Positions 8,416 to 16,861 of a DNA stretch of 64,000 nucleotides are shown here, piece after piece; position 1 is the first letter of the stretch; each line of letters begins with the position of its first letter. The translations under genes and the position numbers were made by a program. A model generated the notes under the pieces. The model made no database searches. It saw only the letters and a program-made list of their open reading frames with translations, and was not told the DNA's origin. The stretch comes from Glycomyces sp. L485 (GTDB lineage: Bacteria; Actinomycetota; Actinomycetes; Mycobacteriales; Micromonosporaceae): contig NZ_JAKZEW010000001.1 of the NCBI RefSeq assembly GCF_022548875.1, positions 124,264 to 188,263 on the forward strand, read 5' to 3'.

Positions 8416-10111
8416 CTCCGGCGAATCACACGACTTCGATGCCGGACCTGGTGATTACCAGCAGGAGACGTACAGTCAGACATGGGATTCGCACCTCTCC
8501 ATCGATGAGACCGCGATCCAGAACGTCGAGCAGTCCGTTTCTGGAAACCAGTGCGATGAGGATGGTTGCTCCCTTGGCGACCACCCGGCTCAACAGTACT
8601 GGGAGAAACTGATGTCGGCGGTCCCCGTCGAGGACTTCGCGGAGTCCGGCCATATTCGGCCGAAGAACATCGACAGACTCGCGGCTCCCAAGGAAGAACA
8701 CTTCAGCACGATCGTCGAGGCGATGCGTCCGTCCGGATGCAGCGACCATGCGCTGGACAGAATCGGTGTAGAATGGGACCTCAAGGTCTACACAGCTTGG
8801 CAGGACTTCCCTGACGAGCTCAAGTCCAAGGCTGAGGAACTTTCACTGGAGTGGGTCGGTGATGACTTTGACGCTTTCGCCGAATCCATCACCGACACCA
8901 TCGGTCTCGCTGAGGGCATCCTGGATGACGTCGATGGAGTCATGACTCTGCTCAATTCGGAGCAGGAGAACATCTTCTCCCTCCAAGGCGGCTACGACGG
9001 ACAGGTCCCGTTCCCGTCGCCGCAGTTCTACACCGAGGACAACTGGTTCTGCGAGGACGAGGTCCACTGCCGTCCTCCGTGGTGGGACGAGGGCACTTGC
9101 CGGAAGATCAATCCGGAGGACGCGATTTACATGGTCGGCGTCGACCCCTCGTACCTCAACGAGGTCAACAGCGCGATCGACGCGCGCTACCAGGATCTGG
9201 TCGAGTACCACCAGGAACAGCAGCAGCTGCACGCAAACAACCCACAAAGTTACTACCTCACGCCGAGCGACGAAGCTCTTCGGCAGCAGGCACGCAGCGA
9301 GATCCTGACTGAAACCGACGAGTTCCAGAGCCAGGTTCGTGACGACTACCAGCAGGCGTCGCAGGAGAACAACGACGACATCGTCGGCCGTTCCAACGAC
9401 ATGGACCGCAGCCTGTCCCGCTACGAGGACCCGACCGAGCCCCGCCAGCCGGCCCTGTCCGACGGCGGTTCGATGCCTGACGACGGCGGCTACGGCGGCG
9501 TGAGCGATCCGCCCACCCCGAGTGTCCCGTCTGGGAGCGGGGCCGGGCTCGGGGACGCCGGCGGGTACTCCCCGCCGGCCGGTGTTGACACCCCGACGCC
9601 CCCTGATGGTTCGTCGCTCAACCCACCCGGCTCGAGCGGCGTGGGAGGCACAGGCGGCATCGGCTCCGATAATCCTTGGAGTTCTGGAATCTCCGATCCT
9701 GACGACGTCTCCGGTGGTCTCGCCAGTGGTGGCAGTTTCAGCAGCGGTTCGGGACTCGGCGGTGCCGGCGGCAGCCCAGGCGGCGCTGGAGGCGGCCTCG
9801 GCGGAGGTGCCGGTGGTCCTGGAGCCGGCCCCGGTGGCGTGGGCGGCATGATGGGCGCCGGTGGCGCCGGCCGGGGAGCCGGCGCTGGAGCCGGTGGTCG
9901 CGGCGCTGGCGGCATGAAGGGTGCCGGAGCCGGAGCTGGTGGCGCCGGTCGTGGTGGCGGCGGCCGCGGTGGCGGCATGGGCGGCATGATGGGCGGTGGC
10001 GGCCGCGGCATGGGCGGAGCCGGAGAGAACCAAGACGGCAAGGACACCTGGCTCGTCGAAGACGATGACGTCTGGGGTATCGGCAACGAAGACGAAGACC
10101 CCTATGCCTAG
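8408..10111 (+). CDS. PPE/WXG100-like protein with Gly-rich C-terminus
   Basis: A 567-residue protein from ATG 8408. The first 300 residues are acidic and helical, including a long helix with ESITDTIGLAEGILDDVDGV typical of PPE/WXG100-type domains. A Pro/Ser/Gly linker follows, then about 130 residues of Gly-Ala-Met-Arg low complexity (residues about 430-540). It ends DTWLVEDDDVWGI, close to the (Y/T)LVEDEDxWG terminal signature seen in many actinobacterial PPE-like type VII proteins. It overlaps the lipoprotein stop by 8 bp. Likely a type VII substrate or surface protein; what it does after export is not deducible. Confidence 0.72.
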   Translation: MSDSGESHDFDAGPGDYQQETYSQTWDSHLSIDETAIQNVEQSVSGNQCDEDGCSLGDHPAQQYWEKLMSAVPVEDFAESGHIRPKNIDRLAAPKEEHFSTIVEAMRPSGCSDHALDRIGVEWDLKVYTAWQDFPDELKSKAEELSLEWVGDDFDAFAESITDTIGLAEGILDDVDGVMTLLNSEQENIFSLQGGYDGQVPFPSPQFYTEDNWFCEDEVHCRPPWWDEGTCRKINPEDAIYMVGVDPSYLNEVNSAIDARYQDLVEYHQEQQQLHANNPQSYYLTPSDEALRQQARSEILTETDEFQSQVRDDYQQASQENNDDIVGRSNDMDRSLSRYEDPTEPRQPALSDGGSMPDDGGYGGVSDPPTPSVPSGSGAGLGDAGGYSPPAGVDTPTPPDGSSLNPPGSSGVGGTGGIGSDNPWSSGISDPDDVSGGLASGGSFSSGSGLGGAGGSPGGAGGGLGGGAGGPGAGPGGVGGMMGAGGAGRGAGAGAGGRGAGGMKGAGAGAGGAGRGGGGRGGGMGGMMGGGGRGMGGAGENQDGKDTWLVEDDDVWGIGNEDEDPYA

Positions 10112-10121
10112 CGATTCAGAT

Positions 10122-10149
10122 GTCCGGGCTGGGAGGCTCCGGCCCGGAC
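10122..10149 (+). terminator. Hairpin after the Gly-rich protein gene
   Basis: A perfect 8-bp stem (GTCCGGGC/GCCCGGAC) with a 12-nt loop begins 10 nt after the stop codon at 10111. There is no T-tract, so it may be an actinobacterial 'I-shaped' terminator or a 3'-end stabiliser. Confidence 0.45.
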
Positions 10150-10516
10150 GTACTTCCAGCGCATTGGTCGAGTGAAGTGGCGGTGATTCTCAGATCCCGG
10201 CGCTGTCTATTTCGAGTCTGCCTACAAGGAGAACTGCGATCGGATCGTCTTCCAAGGTGGATCTGCTGTAGAGCTCCGCAATCGCATCCAGCGTAAGTTG
10301 TAGATGACATCACGAGAATGCCTCCGAAATCGCGGAGGTCGATGGGAATCTCGTGACTCGAGTTCTCGGTCGGCGACGACGTGCGAGACACCGGCGAAGG
10401 ACCGCCCGTAGCTGCGCCGCATGGACGGCGAGGAACGGCGGCACCGTGGCTAAAGCATCAGCGCGCAGCCGTGTCCCCGCGGGTTTCGCGGTCGTGCTCG
10501 TATAGCACGCATCGGT

Positions 10517-10522
10517 TACGGT
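10517..10522 (+). promoter_or_regulatory. -10 TACGGT of a leaderless promoter
   Basis: TACGGT, 7 nt before ATG 10530. It fits TANNNT with transcription starting at or very near the start codon; no ribosome site is present. Confidence 0.5.
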
Positions 10523-10529
10523 ACAAGGC

Positions 10530-10856
10530 ATGGACCAGCAAGGAAATATGCCCGACGCGGCTGCGATCCAGCGATTGGTGGCGGAGGCCGAGGCCGAGGC
10601 CGTTTCAGACAACGCGGCCGTCCGAGTGGTCGCCGGCCCGGGTGGTCAGATCAAGGACTTGGACTTGCGGCACAACGCGTTCAAGATGAGCGGCGTCGAG
10701 CTCGGCGAGATGATCGTCGAGACGATCAAGGCCGCGAACAGTGCTGTCGACCGCGAGCTGAGTGAGGCGATCGGCCGCGAGACCGGCATGACGCTTCCCT
10801 CCGACGTCTTCGGCGGAGGCATGCCCACGCGCGAGGAACTCGAGGAGGAACGGTGA
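10530..10856 (+). CDS. YbaB/EbfC family protein
   Basis: A 108-residue protein with the YbaB fold order: N-terminal helix (AAAIQRLVAEAEAEA), a strand hairpin (VRVVAGPGGQIKDLDLRH), then a long helix (GVELGEMIVETIKAANSAVD). YbaB proteins are dimeric nucleoid-associated DNA-binding proteins. This actinobacterial subfamily is often found beside WXG100 genes, with unproven function. The start lacks a ribosome site but follows TACGGT by 7 nt, so the transcript is probably leaderless. The stop overlaps the next start (TGATG), coupling it to a second YbaB-like gene. Confidence 0.72.
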   Translation: MDQQGNMPDAAAIQRLVAEAEAEAVSDNAAVRVVAGPGGQIKDLDLRHNAFKMSGVELGEMIVETIKAANSAVDRELSEAIGRETGMTLPSDVFGGGMPTREELEEER

Positions 10857-11260
10857 TGAGCGACCGCAACCAGCGTCCCGACCCGGAGGAGATGCTCGCG
10901 AAGCTTCAGCAGATGCAGCGCGACGCGGAGCAGACCCTCCAGAAGTACGAGGACTTGCGCGCCGAGATGGGCGCCGAGGCCGTCGAGGCCTACTCCGAGG
11001 ACGGCCTGGTCCGAGTCAGGCTCGATGAGGACGGCCGCGTCGCCGAGATCGGCATCGACGAGATGGCCATGCGCCACCGCCATGCTCTCGGCGGCATCAT
11101 CCGCTCGACCATCGACGAGGCCGTCGCCACCCACGCCATGAAGATGGCCGACATGGCGCAGGCGCTCGTCGGCGACCGGATCGACGTCATGGGGATGGTC
11201 ACCCGCGACATGCCCGAGCATCTGCGCGACCGCGCGAGGGACAACCTCGACCGCGACTGA
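10856..11260 (+). CDS. YbaB/EbfC family protein, second copy
   Basis: A 134-residue YbaB-like protein from ATG 10856, whose A is the last base of the upstream TGA. AGGAGG lies 7 nt before it; GTG at 10853 is a less well spaced alternative. The coiled N-terminal helix (EEMLAKLQQMQRDAEQTLQK) is typical of YbaB. It is followed by the strand hairpin VRVRLDEDGRVAEIGIDE and a helix GGIIRSTIDEAVATHAMKMA. Side-by-side YbaB paralogues suggest a heterodimer. They follow the 7256-10111 type VII-like operon, as the YbaB-like gene at 2015 precedes its own ESX-like set. Confidence 0.75.
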   Translation: MSDRNQRPDPEEMLAKLQQMQRDAEQTLQKYEDLRAEMGAEAVEAYSEDGLVRVRLDEDGRVAEIGIDEMAMRHRHALGGIIRSTIDEAVATHAMKMADMAQALVGDRIDVMGMVTRDMPEHLRDRARDNLDRD

Positions 11261-11294
11261 GGTGAGGTCCCCACGCGCGCTTGCGGCGCGTGGG

Positions 11295-11300
11295 TATCTT
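11295..11300 (+). promoter_or_regulatory. -10 TATCTT of a leaderless promoter
   Basis: TATCTT ends 6 nt before ATG 11307, with no ribosome site between them. Confidence 0.5.
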
Positions 11301-11306
11301 TCCTGC

Positions 11307-12155
11307 ATGGGAATGAAGGACCGCCTGGACCAGATCAAGCAGCGCGCTCAGGACGCGGGCAGGACGGTCGTCGACGTCGGCGTCGAGACCGCCCGCGAGA
11401 AGCGCGACGCCGCGACCGGTCTGGCCCGCGGCAAGGTCGATGCCGCGACGGGCTTCGCCGGGGAACTGAAGACCTCCATCTCCGAGGGCGACGTCGAGGA
11501 GCTGCTGAAGCGGCTCCCGCTGCCGGCCGACCCCGTCGTCGAGCCGTGGCAGTGGAGTCTGTCCAAGCTGGTCACCGCCGGGTCGAAGCCGCCCACCGGC
11601 ACCGGAGTGCTGCTGCGCCAGCTCGACCGGTTCGGCACCATCGACATCGGACCCGAAGAGGTCGGTTTCGACGGCGACACCGCCAAGTGGGGCAAGGTGC
11701 AGGCGATCCGCACCCGCACGCTCGACGGGATCGTCGAGAAGCTCAGCACCGACAACTTCATCGACAGGATCTCGACGGTGCTGCCGCCGGTTCCCGGCCG
11801 CTCCTGGGCCGCCGAGAAGGCCACCGAGGCGGTCTTCACACTGTGGGCACTGGTCTCCGAACTGGCCATCAAGGACCCCGAGGCCGGAAGCCGCCAGGTC
11901 GTCTGCGAGATCGAGTACAAAGGCTGGATCCGCACCAGAGAAGCCGAGACCGGCTTCTTCACCGGTCCGGTGATGGCGCTCCTGCCCGGCCTCGACCAGA
12001 TCATCCGCGGCGAGGCCGGACGGCGCGGTGTCCAAGTGGAAGCCGCGCCGTCCACCTCGACCGCGAGCGCCGAGCAGCGGGCCGCCTGGCTTCGCGAGAA
12101 GCACGCGGCGATCGTCGCGAAACGCGAGCGGCTCCAAGAGAAGGTCGAGAACTAG
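11307..12155 (+). CDS. Uncharacterised cytosolic protein
   Basis: A 282-residue protein starting at ATG 11307, directly behind a TATCTT -10 hexamer (6 nt). The first 60 residues form an amphipathic Lys/Ala/Arg helix (GRTVVDVGVETAREKRDAAT), followed by a globular part with LPLPADPVVEPWQWSL and ISTVLPPVPGRSWAAEKATE, and a C-terminal charged helix. There are no membrane or export signals. It follows the two YbaB genes but has its own promoter. Its stop overlaps the convergent oxidoreductase stop (CTAG, 3 bp shared on both strands). Family not recognised. Confidence 0.6.
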   Translation: MGMKDRLDQIKQRAQDAGRTVVDVGVETAREKRDAATGLARGKVDAATGFAGELKTSISEGDVEELLKRLPLPADPVVEPWQWSLSKLVTAGSKPPTGTGVLLRQLDRFGTIDIGPEEVGFDGDTAKWGKVQAIRTRTLDGIVEKLSTDNFIDRISTVLPPVPGRSWAAEKATEAVFTLWALVSELAIKDPEAGSRQVVCEIEYKGWIRTREAETGFFTGPVMALLPGLDQIIRGEAGRRGVQVEAAPSTSTASAEQRAAWLREKHAAIVAKRERLQEKVEN

Positions 12156-13144
12156 AGCGGGCGGGTCTCACCCGGGTAGTGCAGGCCGATCTGCCCCCGC
12201 ACCTCGTCCATGATCTCCATCACCTCGATGGTGCTCGAAGGCGGGACCAGTGTGGACTCGAGACGCCCCTGGCGCAATGCCCTGTGGACCTCGAGCGCCT
12301 CGTGGACGTAACCGTGGCCGACGTACGGAGCCTCGAAGTCCCGGGGCGCCTCGCCGTACCGGATCAGCGTGTAGCCGCTGGGCCTGTAGGCGTAGTCGTA
12401 CAGCTCGATGCGGCCCTCGGAGCCCGAGATGGTGACCGCGTTCGACGCCCCGCCGATGAACGAGCACGACAGCTGGGCGATCGCATTCGGGTACCGCAGG
12501 GTCAACGCCGTGTACGAGTCGACGCTCTCGGGCGTCATGATCGATTCCGCGTGGATGCTCTCAGGCACCCCGAGCGCCAAGTGGGCCAGCGTGATCGGAT
12601 AGACGCCGAGGTCGAGCAGTGCGCCCCCGGCGAGATCCGGGTTGCGCAGGCGGTGCTTCGGGCCGAAGTCACCGTGCAGCGCGAAGTTGCCGTGAACGGC
12701 GATGACCTCGCCGATCATGCCCTCCTTGATCGCGCGACGCATCTCGCGGATCGCGGGATTGCAGCGGGTCCACATGGCCTCCATGAGGAACCGCTGGTGC
12801 TCGCGGGCGACGTTGAACATGGTCTTGGCCTGGCCGGCGTTGTAGGCGAACGCCTTCTCGCACAGCACGTGCTTCCCGGCCTCGAGCAGTTGGATGGTCG
12901 GAATGTAATGGTGGGAATGGGGAGTGGCGACGTAGACGATGTCCACGTCAGGGTCTTGGGCAAGCGCTTGGACGGAATCCCAAGCATGGGGAATGTCGTA
13001 CTTCTTGGCAAAAGCGGCAGCACGCTCGGCCGATCTGGAGGCCACAGCGGTGACCCGGCAGTCGTCGAGCAGGGCAAGATCTTCTACATAGGTCGATGCA
13101 ATGTTGCCGGTCGCCAGGATTCCCCATCGGATCGGTTCAACCAT
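12152..13144 (-). CDS. Gfo/Idh/MocA family NAD(P)-dependent oxidoreductase
   Basis: A 330-residue protein from ATG 13144; an upstream GTG extension to 13210 has no homologous character. The N-terminal Rossmann fold shows WGILATGNIASTYVEDL (GxGxxA-type dinucleotide motif, here ATGNIA). VYVATPHSHHYIPTIQLLEA and GKHVLCEKAFAYN follow; the usual EKP is EKA here, keeping the catalytic lysine. The C-terminal alpha/beta domain contains GGALLDLGVYPITLAHLALG. The family oxidises or reduces sugars, inositols or dihydrodiols. The sequence is nearest in style to dihydrodiol/1,5-anhydrofructose reductase-like members; the substrate is unknown. Monocistronic, convergent with 11307-12155. Confidence 0.85.
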   Translation of the reverse strand: MVEPIRWGILATGNIASTYVEDLALLDDCRVTAVASRSAERAAAFAKKYDIPHAWDSVQALAQDPDVDIVYVATPHSHHYIPTIQLLEAGKHVLCEKAFAYNAGQAKTMFNVAREHQRFLMEAMWTRCNPAIREMRRAIKEGMIGEVIAVHGNFALHGDFGPKHRLRNPDLAGGALLDLGVYPITLAHLALGVPESIHAESIMTPESVDSYTALTLRYPNAIAQLSCSFIGGASNAVTISGSEGRIELYDYAYRPSGYTLIRYGEAPRDFEAPYVGHGYVHEALEVHRALRQGRLESTLVPPSSTIEVMEIMDEVRGQIGLHYPGETRPL

Positions 13145-13325
13145 GGACGTAAGCACATCACAACTTCCGGCGATCGTCAACACGCGGGTTAGGCGGACTA
13201 TCCGCACCAAGTGCGCAATTCAATGGATGTTTCGCGCACGTATTGTAACCGCATGCCTGTGACCTGCGACGGCGTGTGACTCGTCGCGCAATCGGGAACC
13301 GCGGCGGCTGTGACACCATGGCCTC

Positions 13326-13931
13326 ATGTCGCAAGGTTCTCTCAGACTCGCCGTGAAGACCCTCCTCGCCGCAGGCTGCGGCGCGGCCCTGGCCGTCGCG
13401 ACCGCCTCGTCGGCGTCAGCGCACGCCGCCCTGGTCGGCACCGACCCCGAAGACGGCTCGACCCTGGACACCGCCCCGGCTTCGGTCTCGGCCACCTTCT
13501 CCGAGCTCCTCGACGGGCCCTCCACCGAGATCGCCGTCACCGACCCGGCCGGCCAGGTCCTCGAAGTCGACGAGCCGACGTTCGACGGCGACACCTTCAC
13601 ACAGCCGATGCTGTACACCGCACCCGGCGAGTACACCGTGGCGTTCCGCGTGATCTCCGAGGACGGCCACCGCGTCGACGACTCGCTGGTCTTCACCGTC
13701 GAATCCGTCCCCGACGAGCTGCTCGCCGAGGGCGCAGGGCCTCAGGATCCGACGGCCGAGGCCCCGGCCACGACCGGCGCCGAGGAAGCGCCCACCGAGA
13801 CGGCCGCCGAAGAAGACGAGTCGAACACCGGCGCCGCGCTGGCGATGATCCTGCTCGCCGCCCTCGTCGTCGTAGTCGGCGGCGTGCTGCTGGTGAAACT
13901 TCTCGGCCGGAAGACTCCTACGGACAGTTGA
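13326..13931 (+). CDS. copC: CopC-domain copper-binding exported protein
   Basis: A 201-residue protein with a Sec signal peptide cleaved after SSASA, so the mature protein would begin with His (HAALVGTDPEDGSTL). That N-terminal histidine is the copper-brace ligand of CopC/YobA/PcoC proteins. The second expected His lies in ISEDGHRVDDSL. An acidic Thr/Glu linker and a C-terminal membrane helix (ALAMILLAALVVVVGGVLLVKLL) with a short basic tail anchor it in the membrane. No CopD/YcnJ partner is adjacent, so it may act alone in periplasmic copper binding or delivery. The 3' end overlaps moaE by 14 bp in convergent orientation. Confidence 0.85.
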   Translation: MSQGSLRLAVKTLLAAGCGAALAVATASSASAHAALVGTDPEDGSTLDTAPASVSATFSELLDGPSTEIAVTDPAGQVLEVDEPTFDGDTFTQPMLYTAPGEYTVAFRVISEDGHRVDDSLVFTVESVPDELLAEGAGPQDPTAEAPATTGAEEAPTETAAEEDESNTGAALAMILLAALVVVVGGVLLVKLLGRKTPTDS

Positions 13932-14331
13932 CCCATTCGTCGCCGCCGTCGGTGAAGAACTGGTGCTTCCAGATCGGCAGCCGCGACTTCACCTCGTCGA
14001 CCAGGTCCGCGCAGGCCTCGAAGGCCTCGCGCCGGTGCTCGGCCGAGACGGCGGCGACCAGCGCCGCGTCCCCGATCGCGAGATCCCCGACCCGGTGCGA
14101 CACGGCGACGCCGTGGACACCGGGACGGGACACGATCTCCTCGGCGATCTCGCGAAGAATCGGCTCGGCCGACGGGTGCCCCTCGTAGCCGAGGGCCTTG
14201 ACACCGCGGCCGTGGTCGTGGTCCCTGACGTTCCCCGAGAAGGTCACCACCGCTCCGGCGACGTCGACTGAGACGGCCCGTTCGTGCTCGGCGACCTCGA
14301 TGGTCGCCTCACTGATCCGCGCCCTGATCAT
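13918..14331 (-). CDS. moaE: Molybdopterin synthase catalytic subunit MoaE
   Basis: A 137-residue protein, the usual MoaE length. It converts precursor Z to molybdopterin using sulfur carried on the MoaD thiocarboxylate. Visible landmarks are GAVVTFSGNVRDHDHGRGV (substrate Arg region), LGYEGHPSAEPILREIAEEI, VHGVAVSHRVGDLAIGDAAL and DEVKSRLPIWKHQFF with the active-site Lys. It is the last gene of the moaC-mogA-moeA-moaE unit and overlaps moeA by 4 bp (ATGA). No moaD or moaA is in this window, so the pathway must be completed elsewhere. Confidence 0.92.
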   Translation of the reverse strand: MIRARISEATIEVAEHERAVSVDVAGAVVTFSGNVRDHDHGRGVKALGYEGHPSAEPILREIAEEIVSRPGVHGVAVSHRVGDLAIGDAALVAAVSAEHRREAFEACADLVDEVKSRLPIWKHQFFTDGGDEWVNCP

Positions 14332-15491
14332 GCCGTCACCCCGGGCACCGTAGCGAGCGGCACCGTCTGCCCGGCCCCGGCCTCGCTGCCCGGCGCGACG
14401 ACTGCGAAGCCCGCGGCACTCGCCAGACCGCGCAGCATCGCCGAGCCGTGATGGCCGAGCCGGTTCCCGCCCCGGTCCACCAGTGCCAGATGCGTCGCCT
14501 CGCCCCGCCCCGGGACGTGCTCGGCGAGCGTGACCAGGCCGAGCTCCGGCAGCGGCAGCCCGCGCAGCCCCGCCAGCAGCGGTGCCACGAGCGTCACCAC
14601 GGCGATCACCGCCGACTGCGGGTTGCCGGGCAGCCCGGCGATGAAGCGGCCCTCATCGGTGCGCGCCAACAGCATCGGGAACCCCGGGCGCACCGACACG
14701 GTGTTGACCACGTAGCTCGCGCCGATCTCCTTCAGCGAGGCGTGGAGATGGTCGACCGGGCCGACCATGGTCCCCCCGGTCGTGCAGGTGAGGTCCGCGT
14801 CGGCGGTGGAGACTCGCAGCGCGGCGACGTGCTCGTCGAGAGTGTCGGCGACCGGCCCGATAGCGCCGACGGTGAAGCGAGCGCCCGCGGCGTCGAGCAT
14901 GTGGGGGATCATCGGGCCCAGCGAGTCGCGGACACGCCCCTCACGGGAGACGCCGCCGGTCAGCAGCTCGTCGCCGAAGACGACGATCCGCGCCTGCGGG
15001 CGCGGGTGGGCCGGCAGAGCCGAGTGCCCTGCCGCGGCGGCGAGGCCGATGACCGGCGGCGTGATCCTGGCGCCGCCCGGCAGCAGCTCCTCCCCGGCCT
15101 TGGCCTCCTCGCCGGGCTCGCGCCATTCGCGTGCGGGCGATCCGGTGACGGCCCCGCCCGACACCTCGGCGTTCTCGATCCGGATGAGACCCTCGGTTCC
15201 CGCGGGGACCTGCGCGCCGGTGGCGATCTTGACGGCCTCACCCGGCCCCATGGGCGCCGGGACCGAACCGGCCAGCACCTCCGCCCCGGTGATGCGCCAC
15301 GGACCCTCCCCGGCGACCGCCCAGGCGTCCACTGCGGAGGTCGGGAACGCCGGGAGATCGGAGGCGGCCGTGAGCGGGGCGGCCAGCCCCGAGCCGGCCG
15401 CCGCGTCGAACGGCAGAACCTCGGCGGCCCCGCGGGCCTCGTACCCGGCCCGCCAAGCGGTCTCGCGGGCCTCGGCCCAGCTGATCGGCAT
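14328..15491 (-). CDS. moeA: Molybdopterin molybdenumtransferase MoeA
   Basis: 387 residues, full length for MoeA, which inserts molybdate into adenylylated molybdopterin. Typical features are AFPTSAVDAWAV (family SAMDGYA), VKIATGAQVPAGTEGLIRIE, an MPT-binding loop TCTTGGTMVGPVDHLHASLK, and FIAGLPGNPQSAVIAVVTLV. The C-terminal domain IV is short. It overlaps mogA by 1 bp and moaE by 4 bp. The GGTMVG loop replaces the more usual GGVSVG, which is common in actinobacterial MoeA2-type proteins. Confidence 0.92.
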   Translation of the reverse strand: MPISWAEARETAWRAGYEARGAAEVLPFDAAAGSGLAAPLTAASDLPAFPTSAVDAWAVAGEGPWRITGAEVLAGSVPAPMGPGEAVKIATGAQVPAGTEGLIRIENAEVSGGAVTGSPAREWREPGEEAKAGEELLPGGARITPPVIGLAAAAGHSALPAHPRPQARIVVFGDELLTGGVSREGRVRDSLGPMIPHMLDAAGARFTVGAIGPVADTLDEHVAALRVSTADADLTCTTGGTMVGPVDHLHASLKEIGASYVVNTVSVRPGFPMLLARTDEGRFIAGLPGNPQSAVIAVVTLVAPLLAGLRGLPLPELGLVTLAEHVPGRGEATHLALVDRGGNRLGHHGSAMLRGLASAAGFAVVAPGSEAGAGQTVPLATVPGVTA

Positions 15492-15982
15492 CAGTCCGAC
15501 CTCCCGTGGTCGCCGTCGTGCAGCTGCGACACGGCGTGATCGATCAGCTCGCTACTGAGCACCTCGAGCGCGTCCTTGGCGGCGCCGGTCGACCCGGCGA
15601 TGTTGACGATGAGCGTCTTGCCCTTCGCCCCGGCGAGGCCGCGCGACAGGGCCGCGAGCGGAGTCTTCGCCGCGCCCGCGGCACGGATCGCCTCGGCGAT
15701 GCCGGGGACCTCGCGGTCGATGACGCGGCGCGTCATCTCGGGAGTGAGGTCCTTGGAGGTCAAACCGGTGCCGCCGGAGGTGATGACCAGGTCGTACCCG
15801 TCGTCGACCGCGTCGCGCAGGGCCTGCTCGACCTCGTCGCCGTCGTGGACCACGACCGGCCCGGCCACGTTGAAGCCGCGTGAAGCGAGTTCATCGACCA
15901 GGACCGGCCCGGAAGTGTCTTCGTAGACGCCGTCGGCGGCCCTGTTCGAGGCCACCACGACGACAGCGCTTATCGGTGCCAT
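15491..15982 (-). CDS. mogA: Molybdopterin adenylyltransferase MogA/MoaB
   Basis: 163 residues from ATG 15982, chosen because the MogA fold begins at ISAVVVVASNRAADGVYEDT; an upstream frame extension is a shadow of moaC. The MPT-binding signature is DLVITSGGTGLTSKDLTPE, followed by EVPGIAEAIRAAG and SRGLAGAKGKTLIVNIAGST. It adenylylates molybdopterin before MoeA acts. The start lies inside the 3' end of moaC (13 bp overlap) and its stop abuts the moeA start, so translation is coupled. Confidence 0.9.
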   Translation of the reverse strand: MAPISAVVVVASNRAADGVYEDTSGPVLVDELASRGFNVAGPVVVHDGDEVEQALRDAVDDGYDLVITSGGTGLTSKDLTPEMTRRVIDREVPGIAEAIRAAGAAKTPLAALSRGLAGAKGKTLIVNIAGSTGAAKDALEVLSSELIDHAVSQLHDGDHGRSD

Positions 15983-16437
15983 TCGCCCGTCTTCCCTCCT
16001 ACCTTCTCCTCGACTTGGACGTCGGTGATCCGCGCGGCCGGGTCCAGCGCCTTGACCATGTCCACCAAGGTAAGCCCCGCCACCGACACCGCCGTCAACG
16101 CTTCCATCTCGACCCCGGTGCGGTCGGCGGTCTTGACGCGCGCGGCGATGTCGACGCCGTCGTCGGTCACGGCCAGCTCGACCTTCACGCCGGTGATCGC
16201 GATCGGGTGGCACAGCGGCACCAGGTCCGACGTGCGCTTGGCCCCCATGATTCCGGCGATCCGGGCCGTCGCCAGCGCGTCCCCCTTCGCCAGGGAGTTC
16301 TCGCGCAGCGCCGCCACCACCTCCGGCGTCGTGCGAAGCCGCCCGGTCGCCCAGGCGATGCGGTTGGAGACGTCCTTGTCCGAGACGTCGACCATGCGGG
16401 CAGCGCCCGTGGAGTCGACGTGCGTGAGGTCAGCCAT
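15970..16437 (-). CDS. moaC: Cyclic pyranopterin monophosphate synthase MoaC
   Basis: 155 residues, first gene of the cofactor operon. Landmarks are DSTGAARMVDVSDKDVSNRI at the N-terminus, KRTSDLVPLCHPIAITGVKV (the DLxPLCHP active-site motif), and GVEMEALTAVSVAGLTLVDM with KALDPAA. With MoaA it builds precursor Z from GTP. The small intergenic region 16438-16489 must hold promoters for both this gene and the divergent membrane-protein gene. Confidence 0.93.
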   Translation of the reverse strand: MADLTHVDSTGAARMVDVSDKDVSNRIAWATGRLRTTPEVVAALRENSLAKGDALATARIAGIMGAKRTSDLVPLCHPIAITGVKVELAVTDDGVDIAARVKTADRTGVEMEALTAVSVAGLTLVDMVKALDPAARITDVQVEEKVGGKTGEWHR

Positions 16438-16476
16438 GCCCCGAAGTCTAGCCGCGGAGGCCGATCCCGGCTGGGC

Positions 16477-16482
16477 TAGCGT
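16477..16482 (+). promoter_or_regulatory. -10 TAGCGT of a leaderless promoter
   Basis: TAGCGT ends 7 nt before GTG 16490. The same GCTAGCGT...GGGGC block precedes the NUDIX gene at 53885. Confidence 0.5.
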
Positions 16483-16489
16483 TTGGGGC

Positions 16490-16861
16490 GTGATCGAATG
16501 GCTCTACCTCACGGTGCAGGCCGCCGCGCTGGCGCTGGCCGCGTGGTTCTTCGTCGACACCGCGCGGTCCAAGGAGGTCGGCCCCGCGAACGTCGTGGGC
16601 GTCGGCGTCCTGGAGGTGCTCCTGCTCGCGCAGCTGGTCACCTCGATCGTCCTCGTCCCCGGCGCCTCCGGGAGCGGCAAGGCGCTGTTCTTCTCTTATC
16701 TCGTCACCACGCTGCTGGTGCCGGTCGCAGCCCTGTTCTGGGGCTCGATCGACCGCAGTCGCTGGGGCATCGGCACGGTCGCCGCCTCCGGCCTGATCGT
16801 GGCCGCGCTGATGCTGCGGATCCACCAGATTTGGGAGTTCCAGATCGATGTCGTCGCCTGA
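16490..16861 (+). CDS. Small four-TM membrane protein
   Basis: A 123-residue protein from GTG 16490 with four predicted helices: IEWLYLTVQAAALALAAWFF, ANVVGVGVLEVLLLAQLVTS, ALFFSYLVTTLLVPVAALFW and IGTVAASGLIVAALMLRI. It ends with a short soluble tail. Its length and four-helix layout match a conserved actinobacterial membrane protein usually paired with another small membrane gene, as here: the next gene overlaps by 14 bp. Role unknown. Confidence 0.7.
   Translation: MIEWLYLTVQAAALALAAWFFVDTARSKEVGPANVVGVGVLEVLLLAQLVTSIVLVPGASGSGKALFFSYLVTTLLVPVAALFWGSIDRSRWGIGTVAASGLIVAALMLRIHQIWEFQIDVVA

Larger units (their letters stand above)
10112..10529. other. Intergenic region with terminator-like hairpin and a leaderless promoter
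   Basis: 418 bp without a convincing gene. It contains a hairpin just after the upstream stop (10122-10149, GTCCGGGC paired with GCCCGGAC) and a TACGGT hexamer at 10517-10522 that ends 7 nt before the next start codon. Short minus-strand frames here have no ribosome site or recognisable protein. Confidence 0.5.

Noticed and set aside
9700-10030. GC-rich tandem repeat
   Set aside because: Glycine codon runs in the Gly-rich tail of the PPE-like protein, not a structural repeat.
10116-10612. Small minus frames in the gap after the Gly-rich protein
   Set aside because: No ribosome site, mixed composition, no recognisable protein.
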